DNA of 20,418 nt from Lentzea aerocolonigenes (GTDB lineage Bacteria > Actinomycetota > Actinomycetes > Mycobacteriales > Pseudonocardiaceae), in assembly GCF_000955955.1 (NCBI RefSeq), contig NZ_JYJG01000009.1, forward strand, positions 1-20,418, given 5' to 3'. Under the pieces are notes generated by a model. The model saw only the letters and a program-made list of their open reading frames with translations, was not told where the DNA came from and did no database searches. Both the position numbers and the translations under genes were made by a program. Positions 1 to 7,321 of this stretch are shown piece by piece. Position 1 is the stretch's first letter; each line of letters opens with the position of its first letter.

Positions 1-119
1 TTCCTGTTGCGAGTCCCGTTCCGTGCTTCCACCTGGGAACTCCGCCCCCAGACCCCGTCAATCTGATCGGGGGCCTGCGAGGGGACCCTTGTGCGAGCCT
101 GCCTGTTTTGGAAAGGGAG

Positions 120-146
120 GAGCCCCCGGCGGGGGACCGGGGGCTC
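120..146 (-). terminator. Hairpin terminator of the P-domain subtilase gene
   Basis: A perfect 10-bp stem (120-129 with 137-146, GAGCCCCCGG / CCGGGGGCTC) with a 7-nt loop lies about 20 bp past the stop codon of the leftward protease gene. The read-out on the minus strand is pyrimidine-rich (CTCCCTTTCC) rather than a pure U-tract, as is common in high-GC actinobacteria. The remaining bases 1-110 show only a weak 5-bp stem (53-57 / 68-72) and no gene that I can support. Confidence 0.6.
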
Positions 147-166
147 CGAGGGGTGGTGCGGTTGGC

Positions 167-1729
167 TCAGATGTCGAGGGTCCAGGAGTCGATGGTGCCC
201 GTGTCCTGGCGGTAGAGGTCGCGGACTCGGAGTTGCCAGGTGCCGTTTGCGTCTTCAGCGCTGGCGTTCACGTTGTAGGTGGCGTTGATGTCGTCGGCGC
301 TGTCGCTGCCGTTGGAGACCTTCAGGAGCTTCACGGTGCCTGAGGGGGCGATCAGCGCCAGTTCCAGGTCGCCTCGGTAGGTGTGCTTGATGGCCACCTT
401 GACGGTGCCCGTGGCGCTGGCCTTGCCGTTGCAGTCGGCGATGGCGATGGAGCTGGTGACCGAGGAGGCGTCCGGGATGGCCGTGTCGGTGTCGTTGGTG
501 ACTGCTGGGCACTGGCCCGGCGGGTTGCCAGGGGCGGTGCCGGTGATGTGCAGGAGTTTGTTCGGGGAGCCGGTGCCTGGGCTGGTGACCACGTCGGAGG
601 TGGCGTTTTCCACCAGGGCGTCGCGGACCTGTTGTGGGGTCGCCGTGGGGGACGAACCCAGGAAGACCGCGGCGGCGCCTACGACGTGTGGGGTGGCCAT
701 TGAGGTGCCGCTGATGGTGTTGGTGGCGTTGTCGTCGGTCAGCCACGCACTGGTGATGTCGCGGCCTGGGGCGAAGATGTCCAGGCAGGTGCCCAGGTTG
801 GAGAACGAGGAGCGGGCGTCGGTGCGGTCGGTTGAGCCGACGGTGATGGCCTCCGGGGTGCGGGCCGGGGAGGTGTTGCAGGCGTTGCCGCCGTTGTCGT
901 TGCCGGCTGCCAGGCCGTAGGTGACGCCTGCGGCGATGGAGCGCTGGACGGCTTGGTCGACGGTGTCGTTGGCGCCGCCGCCCAGGGACATGTTGGCCAC
1001 TGCGGGCTTGTGGGCCGGGTTGGTCTGGACGTCGTTGGTGACCCAGTCGATGCCGGCGATCACGCCTGCGAAGGTGCCGGAGCCCTGGCAGTTGAGGACT
1101 CGGACGGCGACGAGTTTCACGTCCTTGGCCACGCCGTACTTCTGGCCGCCGATGGTGCCTGCGACGTGGGTACCGTGGCCGTTGCAGTCGGTGGCGTCGT
1201 TGTCGTTGTCGACGGTGTCGGTGCCGGAGACGGCGCGGCCGCCGAAGTCGGTGTGGGTCAGGCGGATGCCCGTGTCGATGATGTAGGCGGTGACGCCTGC
1301 TCCGCGGTTCGGGTAGGTGTAGCTGTTGTCCAGCGGGAGCGCGCGCTGGTCGATGCGGTCCAGGCCCCAGGACGGGGTCGGGGTCTGCGTCTCGGAGATC
1401 CTCACCTCGCCGTCCTGCTCGACGTAGGCGACGGACGGGTCAGCGGCCAGGCGCTTGGCCTGGGTTTCGGACATCTGCGCCGAGAAGCCGCGCAAAGCGG
1501 ACTTGTACGTGTGCTTCACAGTCGCGCTGTACTTCGCGCTGAGGTTCTCCACGCTGCTCGTGCTGAAGTCCTTCAGCACGACGATGTAGTTGTCCTTGAC
1601 CGAGTTGGACGCACCGAGGTTCCGAATCTCCCCCTCGGGCGCAGCGGTGGCGGAGACGGACGACAGCACGAGCGCGGTGCTCGCCACCAGTCCGATTCCG
1701 GCCGCTCGTCTGGCCCACGATTCTCCCAT
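167..1729 (-). CDS. Secreted S8 family serine peptidase (subtilase) with P domain
   Basis: A 520-aa secreted subtilisin-like protease. Seen: a signal peptide (about residues 1-30, ending SATAA), an inhibitor-I9-type propeptide (about 47-110), and an S8 catalytic domain (about 120-395) with Asp152 (IIDTG), His185 (NGHGTHVAGT), oxyanion Asn277 (AAGND) and Ser343 (GTSMATPH). After a Pro/Gly linker comes a proprotein-convertase P domain (about 408-520, with GDLELALIAPSGT and a final SWTLDI). Order and length fit actinobacterial extracellular subtilases; the propeptide should be removed autocatalytically. The ATG is preceded by GAGGGAG (1739-1745) at 9 nt. The gene is separated from the eccE operon by a terminator and has its own upstream region, so it is probably not part of the ESX operon. 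Unlike the mycosin it has no C-terminal membrane anchor. It is a general exoprotease; substrates are unknown. Confidence 0.93.
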   Translation of the reverse strand: MGESWARRAAGIGLVASTALVLSSVSATAAPEGEIRNLGASNSVKDNYIVVLKDFSTSSVENLSAKYSATVKHTYKSALRGFSAQMSETQAKRLAADPSVAYVEQDGEVRISETQTPTPSWGLDRIDQRALPLDNSYTYPNRGAGVTAYIIDTGIRLTHTDFGGRAVSGTDTVDNDNDATDCNGHGTHVAGTIGGQKYGVAKDVKLVAVRVLNCQGSGTFAGVIAGIDWVTNDVQTNPAHKPAVANMSLGGGANDTVDQAVQRSIAAGVTYGLAAGNDNGGNACNTSPARTPEAITVGSTDRTDARSSFSNLGTCLDIFAPGRDITSAWLTDDNATNTISGTSMATPHVVGAAAVFLGSSPTATPQQVRDALVENATSDVVTSPGTGSPNKLLHITGTAPGNPPGQCPAVTNDTDTAIPDASSVTSSIAIADCNGKASATGTVKVAIKHTYRGDLELALIAPSGTVKLLKVSNGSDSADDINATYNVNASAEDANGTWQLRVRDLYRQDTGTIDSWTLDI

Positions 1730-1891
1730 AGCAGCATGCTCCCTCGTCGCAGGGTTGTGCAGGTGAGAGTTTTCTTAGTGGCGCAGACGGATTACGCACA
1801 AGAAGGTCCACGGAATTACCTTCGAATGCTGAATCAACAGTTTTGCGAGGCCTGTGAATTAGTTGGTGCCGCTGAGCTATGGACAAAACAA
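1730..1891 (-). promoter_or_regulatory. Upstream region of the subtilase gene
   Basis: About 160 bp without a gene, visibly richer in A/T than the surrounding coding DNA. It contains the GAGGGAG ribosome-binding site (1739-1745) and must hold the promoter of the protease, because the preceding operon ends in a terminator at 1892-1925. I could not pick a convincing -10/-35 pair. Confidence 0.4.
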
Positions 1892-1925
1892 TTGCGCCCC
1901 GAACGGTTCACCGTCCGGGGCGCAA
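1885..1925 (-). terminator. Rho-independent terminator of the eccE operon
   Basis: The inverted repeat TTGCGCCCCG (1892-1901) / CGGGGCGCAA (1916-1925), with a further short ACGG/CCGT pairing inside the loop, is followed on the minus strand by AATTGTTTTGT. This is a classic stem plus U-rich tail 19 bp after the stop codon of the leftward gene at 1944, and it isolates the eccE operon from the protease gene downstream. Confidence 0.85.
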
Positions 1926-1943
1926 ATTCGCTTGGTATCTCAA

Positions 1944-2669
1944 TCAATCGCCGCGGCGCACGGCTCCGAGGATCTGCTGCTCGGCCGGGGTGGTGTACAG
2001 CCGCAGGTGCGCCCACATGTCCTGGCCCATCGCGATGACCTGGTCGTCCTTCAGCTGGGTCAGCTGCTGGAACATCTGCGGGCGCAGGCGCCACATCTGA
2101 CCGGCCAGCTGTGCCTGGCCCATCGGGAGGCGCTGCAGCAGCACGAGGTCCGCGTTGTTCGCCGTCGACGAGGCCTGCGGGTGCAGGTACGGCAGCACGT
2201 ACATCGTGGTCTGCCACGGTGCACGGGGCGGGAACAGCTCCTGCGGGACGTGGCCGCCGTCGTGGATCACGAGCAGCGGCATGTCCTCGGTCGGCCTGGG
2301 GAGGTCTGCTGGGGACAGGCGGCGCAGCTGCACCAGTTGGGACGGGCGGCCGTCCGGGCCCTGGCCCGCCGCGCGCACGACCGGCTGCCAGGCCTGCGGG
2401 CGGCCGGTGGCGATGATGATCCACGCGCCGGTGGCCATGGCCCGCAGTGCGATCTGGCGGGCCAGGTACAGGCCGCCGACGCACACCATGCGGGTCGGGG
2501 TGGGGCGCAGCACGGACACCGAGAGCGGTTCGCCCTTGACGCCCTGGCCGAGCATCATGCCGCCGCGGTCGCCGCTCGGACTGACCACGTCGAGCATGTT
2601 CGGCGACACCAGGAACTCCGGTGCCACCGCCCCGCGGCCGCGCGAGTCGAGCAGACGGGACGAGCTCAT
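1944..2669 (-). CDS. Conserved ESX-locus protein of unknown function, possible degenerate ATPase fold
   Basis: A 241-aa protein that I do not recognise as a named family. Its ATG overlaps the eccE stop codon by 4 nt, so it is very likely translationally coupled to eccE and works with the secretion machine. There is no signal peptide and no clear membrane helix, so it should be cytosolic or peripheral. Seen: a hydrophobic strand then Gly (MVCVGG, 61-66) followed by an Arg-rich helix and strand WIIIATGRP (83-91); a hydrophobic strand ending in Asp (PLLVIHDGG, 131-139); and a C-terminal part with NNADLVLLQRLP (171-182). The order resembles a RecA/FtsK-like core in which the P-loop GxxxxGK[ST] has been lost. 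That fold is an inference. The gene ends at a strong terminator. Confidence 0.8.
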   Translation of the reverse strand: MSSSRLLDSRGRGAVAPEFLVSPNMLDVVSPSGDRGGMMLGQGVKGEPLSVSVLRPTPTRMVCVGGLYLARQIALRAMATGAWIIIATGRPQAWQPVVRAAGQGPDGRPSQLVQLRRLSPADLPRPTEDMPLLVIHDGGHVPQELFPPRAPWQTTMYVLPYLHPQASSTANNADLVLLQRLPMGQAQLAGQMWRLRPQMFQQLTQLKDDQVIAMGQDMWAHLRLYTTPAEQQILGAVRRGD

Positions 2670-4027
2670 GCCACACCTCCCAGCGGCAGCGTCGCGGCCA
2701 GGCCGGCGAGCTGCATGCCCCGCAACGGGGTCAGCGTGATGTCGAGCTTGTCGCTCAGCTTCGACAACTGGTCCTCCGCGCGGTCCAGCTCGCTCGGCGT
2801 GCGGGCGCTCACCCGCACCAGGCCGCGCAAGGAGACCTGACCGTCCTCACGGGACGGTGAGATCGACATCGCGAGGGTCGAGGACAGCGCGCGCACGCCC
2901 GTGAGCGAGTTCAGGTTGCCCTTCAAGCCCTTCGACGGCCAGCCGGTGATCGCGTAGCTCGCGTGACCGACGCCACCCGCGGTGACGCCCGCCCACTTCT
3001 CCCGCAGCGAGACCGGGTTCGTGTTGCCGACGGCGGCGGTCAGCTCGGCCGACGAGATCGCGGCGCGCAGCAGTTCGTCCGAGTCGAGCGGGCGGATCGT
3101 GACGCCCGCGGACTCCAAAGCGTTGCGGACACGGGACAACGCGCCGATCAACGCGCGGTGCGCACCGACGACGCCGCCACCGCGCTCCCGGATCGCCTCG
3201 CCGCAGCGGCGCGGGTCGAGCCGCACCGTGATCCACGTGGTGCGCCGGGCCGCCGCGGGCAGCGGGCCGAGCACCTCCATGTACGAGCTGATCGCCGGCG
3301 AGTTCGGCGGAAGCGCCGCGCTGCCGGGGTAGCAGTGCCAGATCACGGTGATCGCGTCCAGGACGACACCGCGGTCCTCCAGGCACGGCGTGAGCGCGCC
3401 CAGCGGCAGCGACGGTGCCGTGCCGACCGCGGAGATCAGCGGCGGGGTCGGGTCGACCAGCAGCACCGCCGTCCACACGCCGTCGTGCCACGACAGCGCG
3501 AGCGGGCGGCGTTCGTGGTCGACGCCCTTCGCGATCACCAGGTCCGGGATCGCGAGGCGCAGCAACGCGACGCGCGGGTCTTCCGGGCCGAGCACCTGCA
3601 TCTCGTCGTCACCAGGCTTGGACTCCTGCGGCTCGACGCGCTTCGCGGTCCGGCTGTGCGAACGGAAGTTGTAGCGCAGCCGGACGCCGATCCACTGGGT
3701 GAGCCAACGACCACGCGATCGGGTGAACGCCAGGATCAGTGCGATCAACAGCACACCGCCGGCGATCGACACCGACACGACGTTGAGCGCACCGGCCGGG
3801 GTCTTCACGCCCATGAGGGTGAGAACGAGGAGTGCGATGGCGAGACCGATCTCGATCGTGACTACGTTCGAGACGGGCAAGGAGCCGAGGCTGACTCCGG
3901 CAGCTCTGCGCCGGACACGCCCGACAGGACGTGGAGGCACAGGTGCCTGCTGGCCAGGACCCCCGGGTCCCTGCGGCCGCGCCATCCCCTGGTTCGGCCG
4001 GGGCGGATGTGGAGTGGTCACGGACAT
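2666..4027 (-). CDS. eccE: Type VII secretion protein EccE
   Basis: A 453-aa component of the ESX inner-membrane complex; in known systems EccE lies at the periphery of the EccB-EccC-EccD assembly. Seen: a Pro/Gly/Arg-rich cytosolic N-terminus (1-50), two adjacent membrane helices (about 55-73 and 82-102), the basic segment TRSRGRWLTQWIGVRLRY, then a long soluble domain containing AITGWP and a C-terminal TPSELDRAEDQLSKLSDKL segment, all in the family's usual order. Length matches the usual 400-470 aa. I chose the ATG at 4027 (MSVTTP) over an in-frame ATG at 4087 because it leaves a normal 117-bp divergent gap to eccB and starts like other EccE proteins. The ribosome-binding site is weak (AAAGAG). 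The stop overlaps the next gene by 4 nt (ATGA). Confidence 0.9.
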   Translation of the reverse strand: MSVTTPHPPRPNQGMARPQGPGGPGQQAPVPPRPVGRVRRRAAGVSLGSLPVSNVVTIEIGLAIALLVLTLMGVKTPAGALNVVSVSIAGGVLLIALILAFTRSRGRWLTQWIGVRLRYNFRSHSRTAKRVEPQESKPGDDEMQVLGPEDPRVALLRLAIPDLVIAKGVDHERRPLALSWHDGVWTAVLLVDPTPPLISAVGTAPSLPLGALTPCLEDRGVVLDAITVIWHCYPGSAALPPNSPAISSYMEVLGPLPAAARRTTWITVRLDPRRCGEAIRERGGGVVGAHRALIGALSRVRNALESAGVTIRPLDSDELLRAAISSAELTAAVGNTNPVSLREKWAGVTAGGVGHASYAITGWPSKGLKGNLNSLTGVRALSSTLAMSISPSREDGQVSLRGLVRVSARTPSELDRAEDQLSKLSDKLDITLTPLRGMQLAGLAATLPLGGVA

Positions 4028-4144
4028 CCGTTGTGGTCTCTTTCCCCTCGATGGTCGGTGGGCTTGGCGAACCGGCCCACGGAGCAACCTGCGTCCGGCT
4101 ATCCTGCCGAACCGTACCGCGACTGGGAGAGCAGCGAGCCGAGA
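4028..4144. promoter_or_regulatory. Divergent promoter region eccE / eccB
   Basis: A 117-bp gap between two divergently transcribed ESX core genes must hold both promoters. On the plus strand TATCCT (4100-4105) fits an actinobacterial TANNNT -10 box and would give a leader of about 30 nt to eccB. I see no good -35 box and no clear operator. Confidence 0.4.
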
Positions 4145-5761
4145 ATGGCATCAACACCCACCACCAAGTCACAGGTCCAGGCCTACCAATTCGTCCTGCG
4201 GCGGATGCAGTCCGCCCTGGTCCGCAGAGACGCAGTGATGCTGCATGACCCCATGCGCAACCACTCGCGCGCGACAGCGGTCGGCGTGGTCCTGGGCGTC
4301 GTCGCTCTGCTCGGCTTCCTGGTGTACGGGCTGTTCAAGCCGGCGCCGCGGCTGGACGACAACACGCAGATCGCCATCAGCAAGGAAACGGGCCAGGTCT
4401 ACGTCGTCGACGCACAGCCGACGAAGCGCCTGATCCCGATGACGAACCTCGCGTCGGCGCGCCTGCTCTGGTACTCGCGCAACAACCCCGACCAGCAGGC
4501 CGGTGGCGGCGACGCGCCGGGTGGCACCGCGAACAGCGGGCAGAGCCAGGTCGCGGGCGGCGAGCCGAAGCTGGTGAGCGAGGCGACTCTGGCGACCCTG
4601 CCGCGCGGCAGGCTCACCGGTCTGCCGGACGCGCCGGACGTGCTGCCGAAGCCCGATCTCCGCATCGACGCGCAGTGGTCGGTCTGCGACACGCTGAGCC
4701 TCGACGACTTCCGCGAGGACAAGGCGGCGGAGAACCAGATCAAGACCTCCGTGATCGCCGGCGTGAGCGGCGGCAACCCGGAGATGGGCGACGAGGCCGT
4801 GCTCGTGCAGCAGCGCACCGGTGAGAAGAAGGCCTACCTGATCTACAAGAAGCCCCAGAGCCTGCGGGACATCTCGTCGTCGACCGTGCGCGCCGAGGTG
4901 GACCTGAAGAACGACAAGGCGCTCAACGCCCTCAACCTGAAGGGCAAGACGCCGCGGGCCATCAGCACGGCGCTGCTGAACGCGATCCCCGAGGTGGCCC
5001 CGCTGAAGGCCCCGGTCATCGCGAACCAGGGCAAGAAGGCGACCTACGTCACCGAGACGAACGTCAACATCGGTGAGCTCGTCGAGGTCGAGCGCAGTGC
5101 CGGCTCGGAGCAACTGGTGGCGCTGGAGGACGGCTTCCAGACGGTCGACGACACCGTCGGCGACCTGCTGCGCTGGGCGTACTCGAACAACAAGCAGGCG
5201 ATCAAGCTCTCGCCGAGCGCCATCGCGGACCACAAGGACCCGAAGAACCCGCTGACGCTCGACTCGTTCCCGCAGAAGATCCCGACCACGCTCGAGGCGA
5301 ACGCGGGCAACACGGTGATCTGCCTGGGCTGGAAGGCCGACAACGTCACGGAGGCGACGAAGGCCGAGCACACCTCGGTGACGATCGGCTCCAAGCTGCC
5401 CGGCCCGAAGGAGATGACCCCGGTCGAGCTGAACGCGGCCGGTGCGGGCGGCGAGATCGTCGACCAGTTCCTGATGCTGCCCGGCAAGCAGGCGGTCGTG
5501 CGGGCGAGCCAGGGCGTCGGCGACTACGGCACGGGTCCTGTGCAGATCGTCACGGGACGCGGTGTCCGCTACGGCATCCCGGACGCCGGCACCGCTGCGG
5601 CGCTGGGGCTGGAGGGCAACTTCCCGCCGGCGCCGAACCAGATCCTGAGCCTGTTGCCGATGGGGCCGCAGCTCAACAAGAACGAGGCGAACCGCAGCTT
5701 CGACGCGATCACCCCGGCTCAGAAGGGTTCGATCAAGGACCCGCAACAAACCCAGAAGTAA
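4145..5761 (+). CDS. eccB: Type VII secretion protein EccB
   Basis: A 538-aa ESX core protein with a short cytosolic N-terminus, one membrane helix and a large extracytoplasmic domain; in known ESX structures EccB dimers link the protomers on the outer face. Seen: the signature N-terminus TKSQVQAYQFVLRRMQSALV (7-26), the Asp-Pro/Arg motif HDPMRNHSR (34-42), a TM helix (about 44-63), a periplasmic domain with the SARLLWYSR segment (104-112), two cysteines (181 and 393) likely forming the conserved disulfide, and a C-terminal VRYGIPD motif (474-480). The tail is polar. Length is in the family range (about 480-540 aa). The ATG at 4145 is chosen because the family signature starts immediately after it; the reading frame is open further upstream but lacks homology. 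It is divergent from eccE and followed by a strong hairpin. Confidence 0.93.
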   Translation: MASTPTTKSQVQAYQFVLRRMQSALVRRDAVMLHDPMRNHSRATAVGVVLGVVALLGFLVYGLFKPAPRLDDNTQIAISKETGQVYVVDAQPTKRLIPMTNLASARLLWYSRNNPDQQAGGGDAPGGTANSGQSQVAGGEPKLVSEATLATLPRGRLTGLPDAPDVLPKPDLRIDAQWSVCDTLSLDDFREDKAAENQIKTSVIAGVSGGNPEMGDEAVLVQQRTGEKKAYLIYKKPQSLRDISSSTVRAEVDLKNDKALNALNLKGKTPRAISTALLNAIPEVAPLKAPVIANQGKKATYVTETNVNIGELVEVERSAGSEQLVALEDGFQTVDDTVGDLLRWAYSNNKQAIKLSPSAIADHKDPKNPLTLDSFPQKIPTTLEANAGNTVICLGWKADNVTEATKAEHTSVTIGSKLPGPKEMTPVELNAAGAGGEIVDQFLMLPGKQAVVRASQGVGDYGTGPVQIVTGRGVRYGIPDAGTAAALGLEGNFPPAPNQILSLLPMGPQLNKNEANRSFDAITPAQKGSIKDPQQTQK

Positions 5762-5781
5762 GCGCACGAGTAGCGGAACCG

Positions 5782-5830
5782 GTCCGGGTGCATCACCGTC
5801 GTATTTGGACGGAATGCACCCGGACTTTTC
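5782..5830 (+). terminator. Strong hairpin with T-tract after eccB
   Basis: A 12-bp perfect stem (GTCCGGGTGCAT 5782-5793 / ATGCACCCGGAC 5814-5825), an inner 5-bp stem (CCGTC 5796-5800 / GACGG 5808-5812), and TTTTCTC directly after it. This has the form of an intrinsic terminator for eccB. The next gene's ribosome-binding site starts at 5833, only a few bases past the T-tract, so the hairpin must act either as partial read-through control or as the front of a transcript processed here. Confidence 0.8.
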
Positions 5831-5845
5831 TCAAGGGGGACTGTT

Positions 5846-6163
5846 GTGGCCGGTCGGATAACCGTCGATGCGGGGTGGTTGGAGCAGTACGCCGACCGGA
5901 TCGACGGCACGACGGACGATCTGAGGCGGGTGCGGGACGTCATGAAGGCCTCCTCGCTGCGCCCGGAGTCGTTCGGCGAGATCGGCAGGACGCTCGGCAG
6001 TGCCCAGGGCTACACGCGAGCGGCCGAGTTGCTCAACTCGCAGCTCGCCCGCGCCTGCGACACGCTCGACGCGGCCGCGAAGGGTTTGCACGCCGTGGCG
6101 AAGCAGCACGGGCACTCCGAGGAGGAGGCCTTGCAGCACATCAAGAAGGTCGATCGGCGGTAG
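5846..6163 (+). CDS. EspC-like small type VII secretion substrate
   Basis: A 105-aa, all-helical, strongly charged protein lying between ESX core genes. The layout VDAGWLEQYADRIDG (helix 1), a SFGEIGRTLG turn (42-51), then a second amphipathic helix (about 55-88, AAELLNSQLARACDTLDAAAKGL) is that of the EspC/ESX secretion-associated family (helical hairpin related to WXG100), by pattern recognition only. It has no W-x-G and no clear YxxxD/E export signal, so it may travel bound to its neighbour. The start is GTG with AAGGGGGA (5833-5840) at the proper distance; no other start fits. The next gene begins only 10 nt after the stop, so the two are co-transcribed and are candidate binding partners. 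Confidence 0.8.
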   Translation: MAGRITVDAGWLEQYADRIDGTTDDLRRVRDVMKASSLRPESFGEIGRTLGSAQGYTRAAELLNSQLARACDTLDAAAKGLHAVAKQHGHSEEEALQHIKKVDRR

Positions 6164-6173
6164 GGGAGCTGTG

Positions 6174-7256
6174 GTGACCAAGAACGGCAGGCAGATCGCG
6201 GCCGAGGTCGGTCCCGAGCTCGACTACCTCTCGCGGGTGAGTAACAAGCTCGGTGTCGTGGACCTCGTGCACGACTTCTTCGACCCGCTGGTGGGCGACT
6301 GGAACGACCTTCGTGAGGAAGCCGAACGCTGGCGCAAGGCCGCGAAGGTGTCCGAGGCGGTCAACAAGCACGTCGCGGCACCGCTCGGCGGCGTCGACGC
6401 GCGGTGGCAGGGCAAGGACGCCGACGCGTTCCTCGACCACATGCGCAAGGTCGGGCTCGCGGGTGGCGACATGTCCGATGCGATGAACGCCATGGCGGAC
6501 GCGCTGGAGGAGACGGCCGACGGCGTGCGCGACATCGTGCAGGACATGGCGCACGTGCTCGCCGACGCCGCGGACTCGGTGTCCGGCACGGCGGCGCTGC
6601 CCCTGGAGGGCGACCAGCGCGCGATCAAGCACATCGAGGAGCTCAAGGAGCCGGTCCGCGAGCTGCACGACTCCGCGCGGCAGGTGCTGGAGGCGTTTCT
6701 CAAGCTGTGCGACGGGGTTTCCGGTGAGGCCGGCAACTTCGGCTCGGTGCGGATGGAGCACAAGTACCCGGACGAGGACTGGACGTACACCGCGCCCGCC
6801 AAGCCCGAGACGAAGGCTCCGGAACCGGGCAAGCCCGCTGACACCAACACGTCCACCGCGAGCAAGGGCGGCGGCGGAACCCCGTCGACCGGCGGTGGTG
6901 GCGGAGGTGTCGGCGGAGGCGTCGGTTCGGTGGGTGCACCCGCCGCTGCCGCCGCGCACTCGCAGCCGATGCAGTTCGGAGGCGCCACAGGCATCTCTGA
7001 GCAGCTCCCGCCCTCGGAGAAGGGTGCTGGGGCCGCTCCGGCCGCCGCGGCCGCTGGTGGACGTCCTGGGGCCGCGGGAGGCGGTGCCGGGGCGATGGGC
7101 GGCGGCATGATGGGCGGCATGGGCGCCATGGGCGGCGGCGGTCAGCAGGGCGGCGACAAGGAGCACAAGGCGAAGATGCGCATCACCGGCTCGATCGACG
7201 ACCTGCTCGGCAAGCCGAAGAAGGCGGCGCCGAAGACGATCGGCGACGACGACTGA
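6174..7256 (+). CDS. WXG-motif type VII secretion substrate with Gly-rich tail
   Basis: A 360-aa protein. The N-terminal half (about 1-190) is helical and carries the WXG motif Trp78-Gln-Gly80 in ARWQGKDADAFLDHM, typical of WXG100/PPE-like ESX substrates. At its end, Tyr198-Pro-Asp-Glu-Asp202 fits the YxxxD/E export signal. Then follow a Pro/Thr/Lys linker, Gly tracts (232-251), an Ala/Gly/Met-rich stretch (289-323, repeats of MGG) and a conserved-looking end (RITGSIDDLLGKPKK) with a final DDD. Two adjacent GTG codons (6171, 6174) could start it; 6174 is preferred because GGGGAG (6163-6168) then has a 5-nt spacing. It probably is exported with, or helps export, the EspC-like protein just upstream. 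The function of the tail is unknown; a surface-exposed flexible region is a reasonable guess. Confidence 0.82.
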   Translation: MTKNGRQIAAEVGPELDYLSRVSNKLGVVDLVHDFFDPLVGDWNDLREEAERWRKAAKVSEAVNKHVAAPLGGVDARWQGKDADAFLDHMRKVGLAGGDMSDAMNAMADALEETADGVRDIVQDMAHVLADAADSVSGTAALPLEGDQRAIKHIEELKEPVRELHDSARQVLEAFLKLCDGVSGEAGNFGSVRMEHKYPDEDWTYTAPAKPETKAPEPGKPADTNTSTASKGGGGTPSTGGGGGGVGGGVGSVGAPAAAAAHSQPMQFGGATGISEQLPPSEKGAGAAPAAAAAGGRPGAAGGGAGAMGGGMMGGMGAMGGGGQQGGDKEHKAKMRITGSIDDLLGKPKKAAPKTIGDDD

Positions 7257-7270
7257 AACACCTCGGGACC

Positions 7271-7316
7271 AACGAGAACGGCCCCGCTGGAGAGTTCCAG
7301 CGGGGCCGTTCTCGTT
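7271..7316. terminator. Bidirectional terminator between convergent genes
   Basis: A perfect 21-bp stem (7271-7291 / 7296-7316, beginning AACGAGAACGGCC and ending GGCCGTTCTCGTT) with a GAGT tetranucleotide loop sits in the 65-bp gap between the rightward WXG-motif gene and the leftward mycP gene. The symmetry and position fit a terminator used from both sides. Confidence 0.92.
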
Positions 7317-7321
7317 GATGG

